From positions 1 to 64,000 of the forward strand of contig JACQBG010000032.1 of assembly GCA_016194585.1 (NCBI GenBank): a DNA stretch of 64,000 nt, in the 5' to 3' direction. The notes under the pieces are model-generated. The model saw only the letters and a program-made list of their open reading frames with translations, did not search any database and was not told the DNA's origin. Within the stretch, counting starts at the first letter, position 1, and the number at the start of each line of letters is the position of its first letter. The DNA comes from Gemmatimonadota bacterium. GTDB lineage: Bacteria; Gemmatimonadota; Gemmatimonadetes; Gemmatimonadales; Gemmatimonadaceae. Positions 20,300 through 29,603 of the stretch are shown here, piece by piece. The translations under genes and the position numbers were made by a program.

Positions 20300-22182
20300 G
20301 CGCGAGCGTCGGGATCGACGTCGGCGGCACGTTCACCGACCTCGCCTCGGTCGGCGCCGACGGCCGCGTCGAAGCGCGGAAGGTGCTCTCCACCCCCTCC
20401 GACCAGAGCGTCGGGGTGGCGGCGTCGCTGGCCGCGCTGGGCGCTAGCGGCCGTTCCGTGGCACGCGTGGCGCACGGGACGACCGTCGTCACCAACCTCC
20501 TGCTCGAGCGCCGCGGCGCCCGCGTGGCGCTGTGTGCCACGGCGGGTGCGAGCGACCTGCTCGAACTGCGCCGGCAGGACCGGGCGTCGCTGTACGACCT
20601 CTCGGCCGACCACCCGCCGCCGCTCGTGCCGCCCGAGCGCGTCGTGGCGGTGCACGAGCGCCGCGACCCGCGTGGCGTGACACTGGCGCTCACGGCGCAC
20701 GAGGCGGAGCGCGTGGCCGACGAGATCGCGGAGATCGCGCCGGAGATCGTCGTCGTGTCGCTGTTGCACGCCTACGACGACGACGCGCACGAGCGGCTGC
20801 TCGCCGAGGCGATCGCGCGCCGGCTGCCGGGCGTCGACGTCGTCTGCGGGGCAGCGGTGCTCCCTGAGATCCGCGAATATGAGCGCACGGCGACGGCGGT
20901 CGCCGAGGGATATGCCCGGCCACGCGTCGCGACCTATCTCGACCACCTCTCGCGCCGGCTCGCCGGGGGAGGATATCCCGCGCCCGAAGTGATGACCTCC
21001 GGCGGCGGGATGCGGACGGCGGCCGAAGCCGCCGTGTCGGCGGCGTCACTCGCCCTCTCGGGCCCGGCCGGCGGCGTCGTCGGAGCGGCGGCGGTGCTGC
21101 GCGCCGCCTCGCTCGACCGCGCGCTCACGATCGACATCGGCGGCACGAGCGCCGACGCCGGGCTCATCCTCGACGGGGAACCGCTCGTCGAGCCGGGCGG
21201 TGCCGTCGCCGGCGTGCCGATCGCGCTCCCGCGCGTGCTCGTCGAGACGGTCAGCGCCGGCGGTGGCAGCATCGCGTGGGTCGACGACGGTGGCGCGCTC
21301 CGCGTGGGGCCGCGCAGCGCCGGCGCCGTGCCCGGCCCGGTCGCGTTCGGCCGCGGCGGCACGCAACCGACGGTCACCGACGCGCACATCGTGCTCGGCA
21401 ACCTCGACGCGACGCGCCTCTCCGGCGGCGTGCAGCTCGACGTCGAGGGGGCGCGGCGCGCCGTCGCCGCGCTGGCCGACACGCTCGGCGCTTCGCAGGA
21501 GCGCACGGCCGAAGCGATCGTGCTCATCGCCGACGCCGAGATGGCGCGCGCCCTGCGGCGCGTGAGCGTCGAGCGCGGCATCGATCCCCGCAGCTGCGCC
21601 CTCGTCGCCTTCGGCGGCGGCGGCCCGCTGCACGCCTGCGCCCTCGCCGGCCTCCTCGGGATGCGTACGATCCTCGTGCCGCCGCACGCCGGCGTGCTCA
21701 GCGCGCTCGGCCTCGCCATCGCCCCCGAGCGGCGCGATGCCGCGGTGAGCGTCATGCGTCCAGCTGCGGAGATCGACGCCGCGTGGTTCGCCCACGCGCT
21801 TCCGGCGCTGGCCGATCGCGCCGTGGGATCGCGCGCCGCGGTGCGGCACACGTGGCACGCGCGGGTGCGCTACGCGGGGCAGGGGCATGAGCTCGACGTC
21901 CCCTGCGCGCCGTCGGACGACGGCGCCGAGCTCGCGGCGCGCTTCACGCACGTGCACCGCGCGCGCTACGGCTTCACGCTCGAGCGGCCCGTCGAGGTCG
22001 TCGCGCTGCGCGTCGCCGCGATGGGCGAGCCGGTGCGCGTCGACTTCAGCGCGCCGTTGCCCGCCGAATCGACCTTCACCGGCCCGCGCGTCGTCACCCT
22101 CGCCGACGCCACGATGGTCGTCGCCGCCGGCTGGAGCGCCCGCGCGCTCCCCATCGGCGGCTGGCTCCTGGAGCGCGCATGA
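20296..22182 (+). CDS. hyuA: Hydantoinase/oxoprolinase subunit A
   Basis: ATP-dependent amidohydrolase subunit of 628 residues, acting on hydantoins, 5-oxoproline or N-methylhydantoin-like rings. The N-terminal domain has VGIDVGGTFTDLASVG (ASKHA phosphate-binding loop), the middle has LSGPAGGVVGAAAVL and TIDIGGTSADAGLI, and the later VAFGGGGPLHACALA motif is typical of HyuA. Its ATG overlaps the DUF4105 stop and its stop overlaps the hyuB ATG, so A and B form a coupled pair. The exact ring substrate cannot be deduced. Confidence 0.92.
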
Positions 22183-23714
22183 CCGACGTGCCGTTCGACC
22201 CGCTCGACCTCGCCGTGATGGGGCACGCCGTCGCCATGATCGCCGAGGAGATGGGGACCGTGCTCGAGCGCGGCGCGCTCTCGCCAAACATCCGCGAGCG
22301 GCGCGACGCCTCGTCCGCGCTGTTCGACGCCAAGGGACGGATGGTCGCGCAGGCCGCGCACATCCCCGTGCACCTCGGCGCGATGCCCGAGTCGGTGCGC
22401 GCCGTGCGTGCCCGCGACCCGGAGCCGGGCGACCTGTTCATCCTGAACGACCCGAACCATGGCGGGTCGCATCTTCCCGACCTCACGATGGTCGAGGCGA
22501 TCGGCCACGGCGGCGACGTCGTCGGCTACGCGTCGGTGCGTGCGCACCACGCCGACGTCGGCGGGATGAGTCCCGGGTCGATGCCGCAGGGCGCGACCGA
22601 GCTCGTGCAGGAGGGGTTGATCCTCCCGCCGGTCCGCCTCGCGCGCGGCGCCGAGACGAACCACGACGTGCTCGAGATCATTCTATCGAACGTTCGTACG
22701 GGAGCCGAGCGGCGCGGTGACCTGGCCGCGCAGCGCGGCGCGTGCGCGGCGGGCGCCGCCGGCTGGCGCGCCCTGCTCGAGCGCGAAGGCGCCGCGCGGC
22801 TCGACGCCGCGACGAGCGCGCTCCTCGACTACGCCGAGCGCCGCGCCCGCGCCCGGTTGCGCGAGATCGGCGACGTGGCCGGCGCCGCCGAGGACATGCT
22901 CGAGGGGGACGGCGCGAGCGACACGCCCGTGCCGCTGCGCGTGGCGCTCACCGTCTGCGACGGCGCGCTCACGCTCGACTTCACGGGGAGTTCGCCGCGC
23001 GTGCGGGGGAACGTGAACGCGCCGCTCGCCGTCACCCGGTCGGCGAGCCTCTTCGTGCTGCGGTCGCTGCTCGACGACGACGTCCCCACGAACGACGGCA
23101 TCGCGCGCCCGATCGGCATCGTGACGCCCGACGATTGCGTGCTCAACGCGAAGTGGCCGTCGGCCGTCGCCGCCGGGAACGTCGAGACGTCGCAGCGCGT
23201 CACCGACCTGCTCTTCGCCGCCTTCGCCGACGCCGGCGTCCCCGTGCCGGCGCAGGGGCAGGGGACGATGAACAACATCACCTTCGGTGGCGAGGGGTGG
23301 ACGTTCTACGAGACGCTCGGTGGCGGCCAGGGGGCGAGCGCGAAGGGGCCCGGCCCCAGCGCGGTGCACGTCGGCATGAGCAACACGCGCAACACGCCCA
23401 TCGAGTCGCTCGAGCGCAGCTATCCCATCGTCATCGACGAGTACGCCGTGCGGCGCGGGTCGGGAGGCGCCGGCGCGAACCGCGGTGGCGACGGCATCGT
23501 GCGCCGCTATCACGTGCTCGAGCGGTGCACGGTCACGCTGCTCACCGAGCGGCGCGCCCGCGCCCCCCGCGGCGCGATGGGAGGCGCCGACGCGCTCGCC
23601 GGACGCAACTCGCTCAACGGCTCGCCGCTGCCGGCGAAGTGCCGCGTCGAGTTGCAGGCCGGCGACGTCGTGGCGATCGAGACGCCGGGAGGCGGTGGGT
23701 GGGGGAAGCGGTAG
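22179..23714 (+). CDS. hyuB: Hydantoinase/oxoprolinase subunit B
   Basis: Partner subunit of 511 residues, the normal length for HyuB. Family segments are clear: ERGALSPNIRERRDASSALF, HLGAMPESV, LNDPNHGGSHLPDL, a VRAHHADVGGMSPGSMP motif, and the C-terminal GGDGIVRRYHVLE and ETPGGGGWG. With HyuA it forms the ATP-dependent ring-opening enzyme. The reading frames overlap by four bases (ATGA). The gene converges on the HD-GYP gene with 16 bases between stops. Confidence 0.92.
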   Translation: MTDVPFDPLDLAVMGHAVAMIAEEMGTVLERGALSPNIRERRDASSALFDAKGRMVAQAAHIPVHLGAMPESVRAVRARDPEPGDLFILNDPNHGGSHLPDLTMVEAIGHGGDVVGYASVRAHHADVGGMSPGSMPQGATELVQEGLILPPVRLARGAETNHDVLEIILSNVRTGAERRGDLAAQRGACAAGAAGWRALLEREGAARLDAATSALLDYAERRARARLREIGDVAGAAEDMLEGDGASDTPVPLRVALTVCDGALTLDFTGSSPRVRGNVNAPLAVTRSASLFVLRSLLDDDVPTNDGIARPIGIVTPDDCVLNAKWPSAVAAGNVETSQRVTDLLFAAFADAGVPVPAQGQGTMNNITFGGEGWTFYETLGGGQGASAKGPGPSAVHVGMSNTRNTPIESLERSYPIVIDEYAVRRGSGGAGANRGGDGIVRRYHVLERCTVTLLTERRARAPRGAMGGADALAGRNSLNGSPLPAKCRVELQAGDVVAIETPGGGGWGKR

Positions 23715-23730
23715 CCGCCGCTCGGCGCCG

Positions 23731-25725
23731 TCAGCTCAGCCGCAGCCCCGCCGTGGGCGTGGGTTGCCGCTTCACGAGCTCGAACACGCGCGCCTCGACG
23801 AAGGTCGCGAGCAGCGACTTGTCGATCGCGCCGTGCGCCGCCTCGTCCTCGAGGATCTCGATCGCCCGCTCGGCCGGCACGGCGCGCTTGTACGGCCGGT
23901 CGGTGGCGGTGAGCGCGTCGTAGATGTCGGAGATCGTCATCATGCGCGTCTGCACGGGGATCGCGTCGGCCGTGACCTGCCGCGGGTAGCCCTGTCCGTT
24001 GAGCTTCTCGTGGTGCCCGTAGGCGATCGTCGGGATCCCCCGCAGCTCGCTCGTCCACGGGATGTGCTCGAGGAAGCGGAACGTGTGGGTGACGTGCGAT
24101 TCGATCTCGCGCCGCTCGCGTGAGTCGAGGTTCCCCTTGTTGATCATCAGGTAGCGCAGCTCCTCGTCGGAGAGCAGCGGCTTCTCCACGCCGTCGAAGT
24201 CGACGAAGGTGCGCGCGTTGATCTCCTCGAGCTCCTCGAACGTCCCTTCGGGGAGGATCGTCGGCTCGTTCGCGCGCACGATCGAGTCGAGGAAGCGCTG
24301 CAACTGCTCCCGCTCGCCGCGCCGCGCCTGGTCGAGCTGGCCGAGCGCCTCGGTGTACCGGTCGGTGCCGTGCGCGTAGAGGAACTCGGCCCGTTCGCGT
24401 TCGTACTGCAGGTCGGCGCGCTGGAGCAGGAACTGGAAGCGGTGCTTGATGATCGCGAGGTCGCTCGGATACAGCTTCTTCTGCTTCACGAGCACCTGCT
24501 CGCGCACGCCCACCTTGCCGAAGTCGTGGAGGAGCGACGCGTAGCGGATCTCGCGCATCTGCTCGCGGCTGAACCGCAGCCCGCGGTACGCGCCCCCGCT
24601 GCCGCCGCGGTCGATCGCCTCGGCGAGGCCGCAGGTGAAGGTCGCCACGCGCGCCGAGTGGCCGCTCGTCGTCGGGTCGCGCGACTCGATGGCCGTGACC
24701 GACGCCATCACGAACCCCTCGAACAGCCGTTCGATGTCCTCATACAGGCGGCTGTTCTCGATCGCCACCGCGGCCTGCGACGCGAGCGCGTTGACGAGGT
24801 CCACGGCGCGCTGGTCGAACGGGAGCACCTCGGCGTCGACGACCGCCGGCGAGGTCAGCCGCGCGGCGGGATCGCGCTTGCGGTTGATGAGCTGCAGCAC
24901 GCCGATCACCTCGTCACGATGTGTCCGCATCGGGATGACGAGCATCGACTTCGTGCGGTAGCCCACCGATTCGTCGAACGAACGGTTCTGCTTGTACGAG
25001 ACGTCCTCGGGGAGCAGGTACACGTCGGGGATGACGAGCGGCTCGTTCGTCGCGGCGGCGTAGCCGGCGAGCGAGGTGTGGTCGAGCGCCATCTCCGTCT
25101 CCCGGAAGGGGAGGTTCGGGAGCGTGAAATTCTGTGCGAGCTTGAACTGCAGCACGTCCGGCGCGCCGCCCCCCTGGTGGCGCACCAGGTAGAGGGAGCC
25201 CGCGTCGGCGCTCGAGAGGCGGCGCGCCTGCACGAGGATCGTGTCGAGCAGCGTCATCAGGTCGCGCTCGGTCGAGAGCGCGACGCCGATGCGCGTCATC
25301 TCCTGCAGGTCGGCCGTGCTCCGCTCCTCGAGGCGCGAGGCGCGGTGCGCGGCGACGAGCGCCGCGGCGTGACGGAGCGCGCCCTGCAGCGTGACGCGGG
25401 CCGGCGCGTCGGCGCGGTCGGCGGCGAAGAACCCCGAGAGCGCCTCGGCCGGCAGCGCCTCGTCGGGCTCCGTCGCGCCGGGCTCGCCCACGGCGACCAC
25501 GGCCGCCTGCTCGGCGAGCCGAGAGACCGCCGCCGCGTCCTCGCCCGCGCTCTGGAACAGCGTGCGGTCGAGCAGCACCACCGTGGGGCGCTCCGCGTCG
25601 AGCGCCGCCGGGGTGGGGAGGAGCGGTTCGCGCCGCACCTCGAACCGGTCGCCCGCGCGCGCCGTCGCGAGCGCGTCGAGCGCCGGCAGGGCGCGTCCCA
25701 TCGGGACGATCACGAGTGGCTTCAC
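23731..25725 (-). CDS. GAF and HD-GYP domain protein, probable cyclic di-GMP phosphodiesterase
   Basis: Signalling protein of 664 residues. Order: a receiver-like N-terminal fold (1-125) with no clear phosphoacceptor arrangement, a coiled linker, a GAF domain (about 145-330), and a C-terminal HD-GYP domain with the metal motif SLLHDFGKVGV and the family signature HHEKLNGQGYP. Between those two motifs is an enlarged insertion of roughly 150 residues rich in Arg/Glu/Gln, so the HD domain is longer than usual. HD-GYP enzymes degrade cyclic di-GMP; activity here is inferred from intact metal motifs. Upstream is a short intergenic with the palindrome GTAACGTTAC at 25798-25807. Confidence 0.9.
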   Translation of the reverse strand: MKPLVIVPMGRALPALDALATARAGDRFEVRREPLLPTPAALDAERPTVVLLDRTLFQSAGEDAAAVSRLAEQAAVVAVGEPGATEPDEALPAEALSGFFAADRADAPARVTLQGALRHAAALVAAHRASRLEERSTADLQEMTRIGVALSTERDLMTLLDTILVQARRLSSADAGSLYLVRHQGGGAPDVLQFKLAQNFTLPNLPFRETEMALDHTSLAGYAAATNEPLVIPDVYLLPEDVSYKQNRSFDESVGYRTKSMLVIPMRTHRDEVIGVLQLINRKRDPAARLTSPAVVDAEVLPFDQRAVDLVNALASQAAVAIENSRLYEDIERLFEGFVMASVTAIESRDPTTSGHSARVATFTCGLAEAIDRGGSGGAYRGLRFSREQMREIRYASLLHDFGKVGVREQVLVKQKKLYPSDLAIIKHRFQFLLQRADLQYERERAEFLYAHGTDRYTEALGQLDQARRGEREQLQRFLDSIVRANEPTILPEGTFEELEEINARTFVDFDGVEKPLLSDEELRYLMINKGNLDSRERREIESHVTHTFRFLEHIPWTSELRGIPTIAYGHHEKLNGQGYPRQVTADAIPVQTRMMTISDIYDALTATDRPYKRAVPAERAIEILEDEAAHGAIDKSLLATFVEARVFELVKRQPTPTAGLRLS

Positions 25726-25831
25726 GTGGGCAGCGACGGGCGGGGGGAGAAGGGCGCGGAAACGCGACGACCGCCGGCCCGCGAGGGGCCGACGGCCGTA
25801 ACGTTACCGCGAAGCGCGCGCGACGCCAGAG

Positions 25832-26524
25832 TTACTTCGCTCCGAGTCTCGCCATCGCCTTCTGCGACCCGTCATGCTCGGGGAACTTGGCGAGCGTCTG
25901 CCGGTAGAGGTCGATCGCCTCGGACTTGTTCCCCGCGTCCTCGGCCGCGATGGCGCGCGAGTAGAGCAGCACCGCCTGGTACGGCATCTTCTCGGCCTTC
26001 TGCACGCGCGCCTCGCCCAACTGCTTCGGGATCTCGGGAAGCTTCATCCCGGCGTTCAGCTTGTGCGCGACCTTCGTCACGAGCGCCATGAAGTTGTCGG
26101 TCTTGTCCTTGTCGCTCGTCGTGAACTCGATCTCGGTCGTCTCGGTGTTGATGACGCGCGACGTCAGCACCATGTTGCCCGACCGGTCGGTGACGAACGT
26201 GCCGACGATCATGTGCCGGGCGCCGAGGACCTTGCCGATCTTCGCCGCCGTGGCGGCGTCGACGCGGCCACCGGCCGCGAGGTCCTGCTCCTTGAGTGCG
26301 GCGTTGAGCTGGTCGCGGTCGACGAGCCGGATCCCCGTGTTGACGGCGAGCTCGCCCGTCATCAGGTCGGCGATGCCCTTCGAGAGCGGATCGAGCTCCT
26401 CGTGCGCCTTGCCGATGGCGGAGTTGGTGTACGGGATCACCGCGACGGTCGGCTTGGACTGCGCGACGAGCACGGGGCCGGCCAGCATGAGCGCGGCGAC
26501 GGCGGCAAACAGTTTCGACTTCAT
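25832..26524 (-). CDS. CsgG/HfaB-like secreted protein with TPR-like tail
   Basis: Periplasmic or outer-membrane-associated protein of 230 residues. The ATG at 26524 has a perfect AGGAGG ribosome site and opens a signal peptide ending near VLVAQSKPTVAV. The body follows the CsgG-type pattern: TVAVIPYTNSAIGK, ADLMTGELAVNTGIRLVDRD, and AAKIGKVLGARHMIVGTFV. The last 60 residues look like a tetratricopeptide pair (YSRAIAAEDAGNKSEAIDLY). Proteins of this kind form or regulate outer-membrane secretion pores; no curli gene is nearby, so the role is open. Confidence 0.82.
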   Translation of the reverse strand: MKSKLFAAVAALMLAGPVLVAQSKPTVAVIPYTNSAIGKAHEELDPLSKGIADLMTGELAVNTGIRLVDRDQLNAALKEQDLAAGGRVDAATAAKIGKVLGARHMIVGTFVTDRSGNMVLTSRVINTETTEIEFTTSDKDKTDNFMALVTKVAHKLNAGMKLPEIPKQLGEARVQKAEKMPYQAVLLYSRAIAAEDAGNKSEAIDLYRQTLAKFPEHDGSQKAMARLGAK

Positions 26525-26572
26525 CGAACCTCCTGGGTTCCGTTCGGTGATTCCCACTTCGACCATCGCCCG

Positions 26573-27445
26573 CTAGACCACGAACGACAGCCCTTCGGCC
26601 GCCGCCACGACGTCGAGCGTGCCACCCCGTTCCTGCACCAGCGCGCGGCACTCCACCACGCGCCGGTCCAGATCCTCATCCGTCCGGCGCGGCTCGTGAT
26701 GGAACAGCACGAGCATCTGCGCGCCGGCCTCGAGCGCCAACTCCACGCCATCACGGAAGGTCGAATGCCCCCACCCGCGATGGTGATCGTACTCCTCCGT
26801 CGTGTACGTCGTGTCGTGCACGAGCACCGTGGCCCCCTGCGCGAACGCGACGAGCCGCTCCCGCCAATCGCCGGGCGCGCCATACCGCTCGGCGTTGCCC
26901 ACTTCGTTGTCCGAGACATACACCAGCGAATGCGTCGAGCCGGGTTCGCGGAACCGGTAACCGAGGGCACCCCCCGGATGCCGGACCTCGAACGCCGTCA
27001 CCTCGTATCCCTTCCCCTCGCACCGTTCGCCCTCGGCGATGTGCCGGAAGTCGATCGTCGCCGCGAGTTCCTCGAAGCTCACCGGGAACACCACCGGCGA
27101 CATCTGGTCGCGCACCACGCGGTCGATGTTCGTCTCGAGCGACTTCGAACCCCAGATCGTGAAATGGTTCCCGTGCTGGAAGATCGGTGCGAAGAACGGC
27201 AGTCCCTGGATATGGTCCCAATGCGCGTGCGTGAGGAAGATGTCCCCCGTCACCGGCCCCCCGTTCGCGCGCTCCATGAGCGAGCGACCGAGCTCCCGGA
27301 TGCCGGTGCCGGCGTCGAGGATCACGAGCCACCCCGAGGAGGTGCGCACCTCGATGCACGGCGTGTTGCCGCCGTATCGCACGGTGCGCGGGCCCGGACT
27401 CGGGATCGATCCACGCGTGCCCCAGAACTGCACGCGAAGACTCAT
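26573..27445 (-). CDS. MBL-fold metallohydrolase
   Basis: Metallo-beta-lactamase-fold protein of 290 residues. It begins VQFWGTRGSIPSPGP, contains the metal motif THAHWDH at 72-78, and has later ligands in VYVSDNE and VLVHDTTYTTEEY followed by HSTF. The GTRGSIP opening groups it with cyclic-nucleotide phosphodiesterase and PhnP/RNase-Z-like MBL proteins, so a phosphodiesterase role is likely but not certain. It lies downstream of a Crp/Fnr gene with a CRP-like palindrome in the 97-bp gap. Confidence 0.88.
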   Translation of the reverse strand: MSLRVQFWGTRGSIPSPGPRTVRYGGNTPCIEVRTSSGWLVILDAGTGIRELGRSLMERANGGPVTGDIFLTHAHWDHIQGLPFFAPIFQHGNHFTIWGSKSLETNIDRVVRDQMSPVVFPVSFEELAATIDFRHIAEGERCEGKGYEVTAFEVRHPGGALGYRFREPGSTHSLVYVSDNEVGNAERYGAPGDWRERLVAFAQGATVLVHDTTYTTEEYDHHRGWGHSTFRDGVELALEAGAQMLVLFHHEPRRTDEDLDRRVVECRALVQERGGTLDVVAAAEGLSFVV

Positions 27446-27518
27446 GGCGTCATCCTCGTCACCATTGACGATACGTCCCCGAGGGTGCCTGAGGAAAGGC
27501 GGATGGTCACCCCCGGGA

Positions 27519-27534
27519 TGTGACCTGCGTCACG
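27519..27534. promoter_or_regulatory. CRP-like palindromic site
   Basis: TGTGACCTGCGTCACG matches the CRP consensus TGTGA-N6-TCACA with one mismatch. It lies 74 bases ahead of the MBL hydrolase start and just past the 3' end of the Crp/Fnr gene, so that regulator may control the hydrolase. Confidence 0.55.
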
Positions 27535-27542
27535 CCGCACCG

Positions 27543-28217
27543 TCAGAGTCGCTGCTGCGAGCGCCGGTCGAGGGCGCTCCGGTCGGTGATCCGGATGCGA
27601 CGCCGGTCGATGGCGATCCACCCCTGATCCTGGAACTCGCGCATCGCCCGCGACACCGTCTCGCGGCTCGCGCCGATCACGTGGGCGATCGTCTGGTGCG
27701 TCAACGGCTTCTCGATGAGCGGCGCGCCACCCTCGTCCGCCGCGTCGAGCAGCATGCGGGCGATGCGGCCGGGCACGTCGAGCAGGACGAGCGATCCGAT
27801 CTTCTCGTCGGCGCGCCGCAGCCGGCGCGACAGTTCGGTGAGCAATGACCACGCCACCGACGGGCTCGCCTCGACGCGGCGCCGGAAGTCGTCGCGGCGC
27901 AGCACGAGCAACGTCGAGTCCTCCATGGCGATCACGTGCGCCGAGCGCGGCTGGTCGTCGATGAGCGAGAGCTCCCCGAAGTGCTCGCCGACCCCGAGGA
28001 TGCCGAGGATCACCTCGCGCCCGTCCTCGGCCACCAGCACGACCTTCACGCGTCCGTCGCGCACCACGAACAACGAGTCGCCGGGGTCGTCCTCGAACAG
28101 GATGACGCTTCCCTTCGGATACGTCTTCTCCCGCACCATCTCGCCGAACCGGGAGAGCTCCGCGGCGTCGAGCGATTTGAACAGCGGGACCGTGGCGAGG
28201 AAATCGGGCACGTTCAT
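27543..28217 (-). CDS. Crp/Fnr family transcriptional regulator
   Basis: Regulator of 224 residues. An N-terminal cyclic-nucleotide-binding fold (about 10-125) includes GEHFGELSLIDDQPRSAHV, where the Glu and the Arg-Ser pair match the ligand pocket of CRP-type proteins. The C-terminal winged helix-turn-helix has THQTIAHVIGASRETVSRAM, with the recognition helix RETVSR typical of CRP, so a CRP-like TGTGA target is expected. No cysteine cluster for an FNR iron-sulfur centre is present. The MBL gene is directly downstream. Confidence 0.92.
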   Translation of the reverse strand: MNVPDFLATVPLFKSLDAAELSRFGEMVREKTYPKGSVILFEDDPGDSLFVVRDGRVKVVLVAEDGREVILGILGVGEHFGELSLIDDQPRSAHVIAMEDSTLLVLRRDDFRRRVEASPSVAWSLLTELSRRLRRADEKIGSLVLLDVPGRIARMLLDAADEGGAPLIEKPLTHQTIAHVIGASRETVSRAMREFQDQGWIAIDRRRIRITDRSALDRRSQQRL

Positions 28218-28335
28218 TGCCGACCGGCGTGGGGGGGACGCGAACCGACTGCCCGCGACCCCGAGGGGCGGGGCAGGACCTTGACTATCGATGCGAAGTT
28301 ACGACGGCGCAGCGCCGAGTGTCAAACGGCGCCGC

Positions 28336-29208
28336 TCAGAACCGGAGCGCGAATCCCACCCAGGGGAGGCCGGGGAAGATCGGCGTCGCGTCGCGCCCCG
28401 CGAAGTTGACGAGGCCGAGGTCGGTGGTGATGCGGTCGCCGACGAATCGCACGCCGTACATCGGGAGGACGTAGCCGCCCGCCGAGCCCGTGAACACGTA
28501 GTCCTCCGTCATCAGGGCGATGTGGCGCGAGACGCGCTTGGTGCCTCCGAGCAGCAGCGTGGCGTCACCCTTCAGCCGGTCGCCACCGTAGGCCCACCCG
28601 GCGCCATAGGTGAACGACGCGTCCGGCCCGCCGTTCGTCGCGGCGGCGTACACCATCCCCGCGCTCCCGGTGGTGTGGCCGGCGAAGCCCGCCAGCGCCC
28701 CCACCGACACGTTGAAGGCGTCGCCGCGCACGAGCGACACTTTCGGCGTGAGGTAGTAGACGTTGTTGCCGAAGAAGTCGCCCGACGGGAAGACCGACAT
28801 CCCGGCCCCGATCATGAAGCGGTCGGTGACGCCGACGGCGGCGTTGACGAAGAACAGGTAGAGGTCGGAGAAATACCCCTCCCCCTGCGCGAGCGTGCGC
28901 CCCGTGGGGCCGAAGAACAGGCGCGTGCCGTGCGGATCCTCGGGCCAGTACTCGCCGTCGTGCAGTTCGCGCGCGTGCACGAGCCGGACCTCACGCACCG
29001 ACGCGCGGGCCATCGCCATCCGCCCCGCCGACGTCACGAGCTGGAGCGTGTCGGCGCTCTGGGCGACGAGGCGGCCGACCAGCGTCGAGCCGTCGCGCAG
29101 CCGCAGCGCGTACGTGGAGTCGATGGGGAGGGCGGGCGGGAGCGCGGGGGCCTGCGCCACGGCGGCGCAGAGCGGCAGCCAGAGCACGAGCGAGCACACG
29201 AACCGCAT
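28336..29208 (-). CDS. Predicted outer-membrane or secreted beta-barrel-like protein
   Basis: No family assigned. About 290 residues with a signal peptide ([16 protein letters not shown]), a short domain with [20 protein letters not shown] typical of small beta folds seen in surface proteins, and then alternating aromatic beta-strand-like segments ([33 protein letters not shown]) that end in GFALRF. A terminal phenylalanine and repeated glycine/aromatic strands suit an outer-membrane barrel. ATG 29208 was preferred to a TTG at 29223. It runs opposite to rpmE. Confidence 0.72.
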   Translation of the reverse strand: MRFVCSLVLWLPLCAAVAQAPALPPALPIDSTYALRLRDGSTLVGRLVAQSADTLQLVTSAGRMAMARASVREVRLVHARELHDGEYWPEDPHGTRLFFGPTGRTLAQGEGYFSDLYLFFVNAAVGVTDRFMIGAGMSVFPSGDFFGNNVYYLTPKVSLVRGDAFNVSVGALAGFAGHTTGSAGMVYAAATNGGPDASFTYGAGWAYGGDRLKGDATLLLGGTKRVSRHIALMTEDYVFTGSAGGYVLPMYGVRFVGDRITTDLGLVNFAGRDATPIFPGLPWVGFALRF

Positions 29209-29327
29209 CGAGCGACGCCGCAAAGGGGCTCCCGTGTCGTGGTGAGGGGCGAGGGGCGCGTGACACGTGGCGCCGGGGTGCGTACACGTTCGGTCCCGCC
29301 GCAGGGGGGCGCAAGGCGGCCCGCCAC

Positions 29328-29356
29328 TTGAGGCCGGAGGCCGCCCCCGCTATACT
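29328..29356 (+). promoter_or_regulatory. Sigma-70-type promoter of the rpmE-prfA operon
   Basis: TTGAGG (29328-29333), 17 bases, then TATACT (29351-29356). Transcription would start about 30 bases before the rpmE ATG. Confidence 0.75.
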
Positions 29357-29393
29357 TAATGGCTCGCCACGAAATCAAGCCGAGGGTCAGCTC

Positions 29394-29603
29394 ATGAAGG
29401 CCGAAATCCATCCCGTGTACGCCACCGCGACGGTCATCTGCGCGTGCGGCAACACGTTCCAGACGCGCTCGACGCAACACGAGATCCATCTCGACATCTG
29501 CGCGGCCTGCCACCCGTTCTACACGGGCAAGCAGAAGCTCATCGACACGGCCGGTCGTGTGGAGCGCTTCCGCCAGAAGTACGCCACCAAGGCCAGCAAC
29601 TGA
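29394..29603 (+). CDS. rpmE: 50S ribosomal protein L31
   Basis: Ribosomal protein of 69 residues. It has the zinc-type L31 pattern: [20 protein letters not shown] near the start and [16 protein letters not shown] with two more cysteines, giving a CxC...CxxC set. Its TGA overlaps the CTG proposed as prfA start. A good promoter lies directly upstream, and this gene leads an operon for translation termination and DNA precursor supply. Confidence 0.96.
   Translation: MKAEIHPVYATATVICACGNTFQTRSTQHEIHLDICAACHPFYTGKQKLIDTAGRVERFRQKYATKASN

Noticed and set aside
25798-25807. Palindrome GTAACGTTAC as a terminator or operator
   Set aside because: Only 10 bp with no loop and no second copy found; too little to assign a role.
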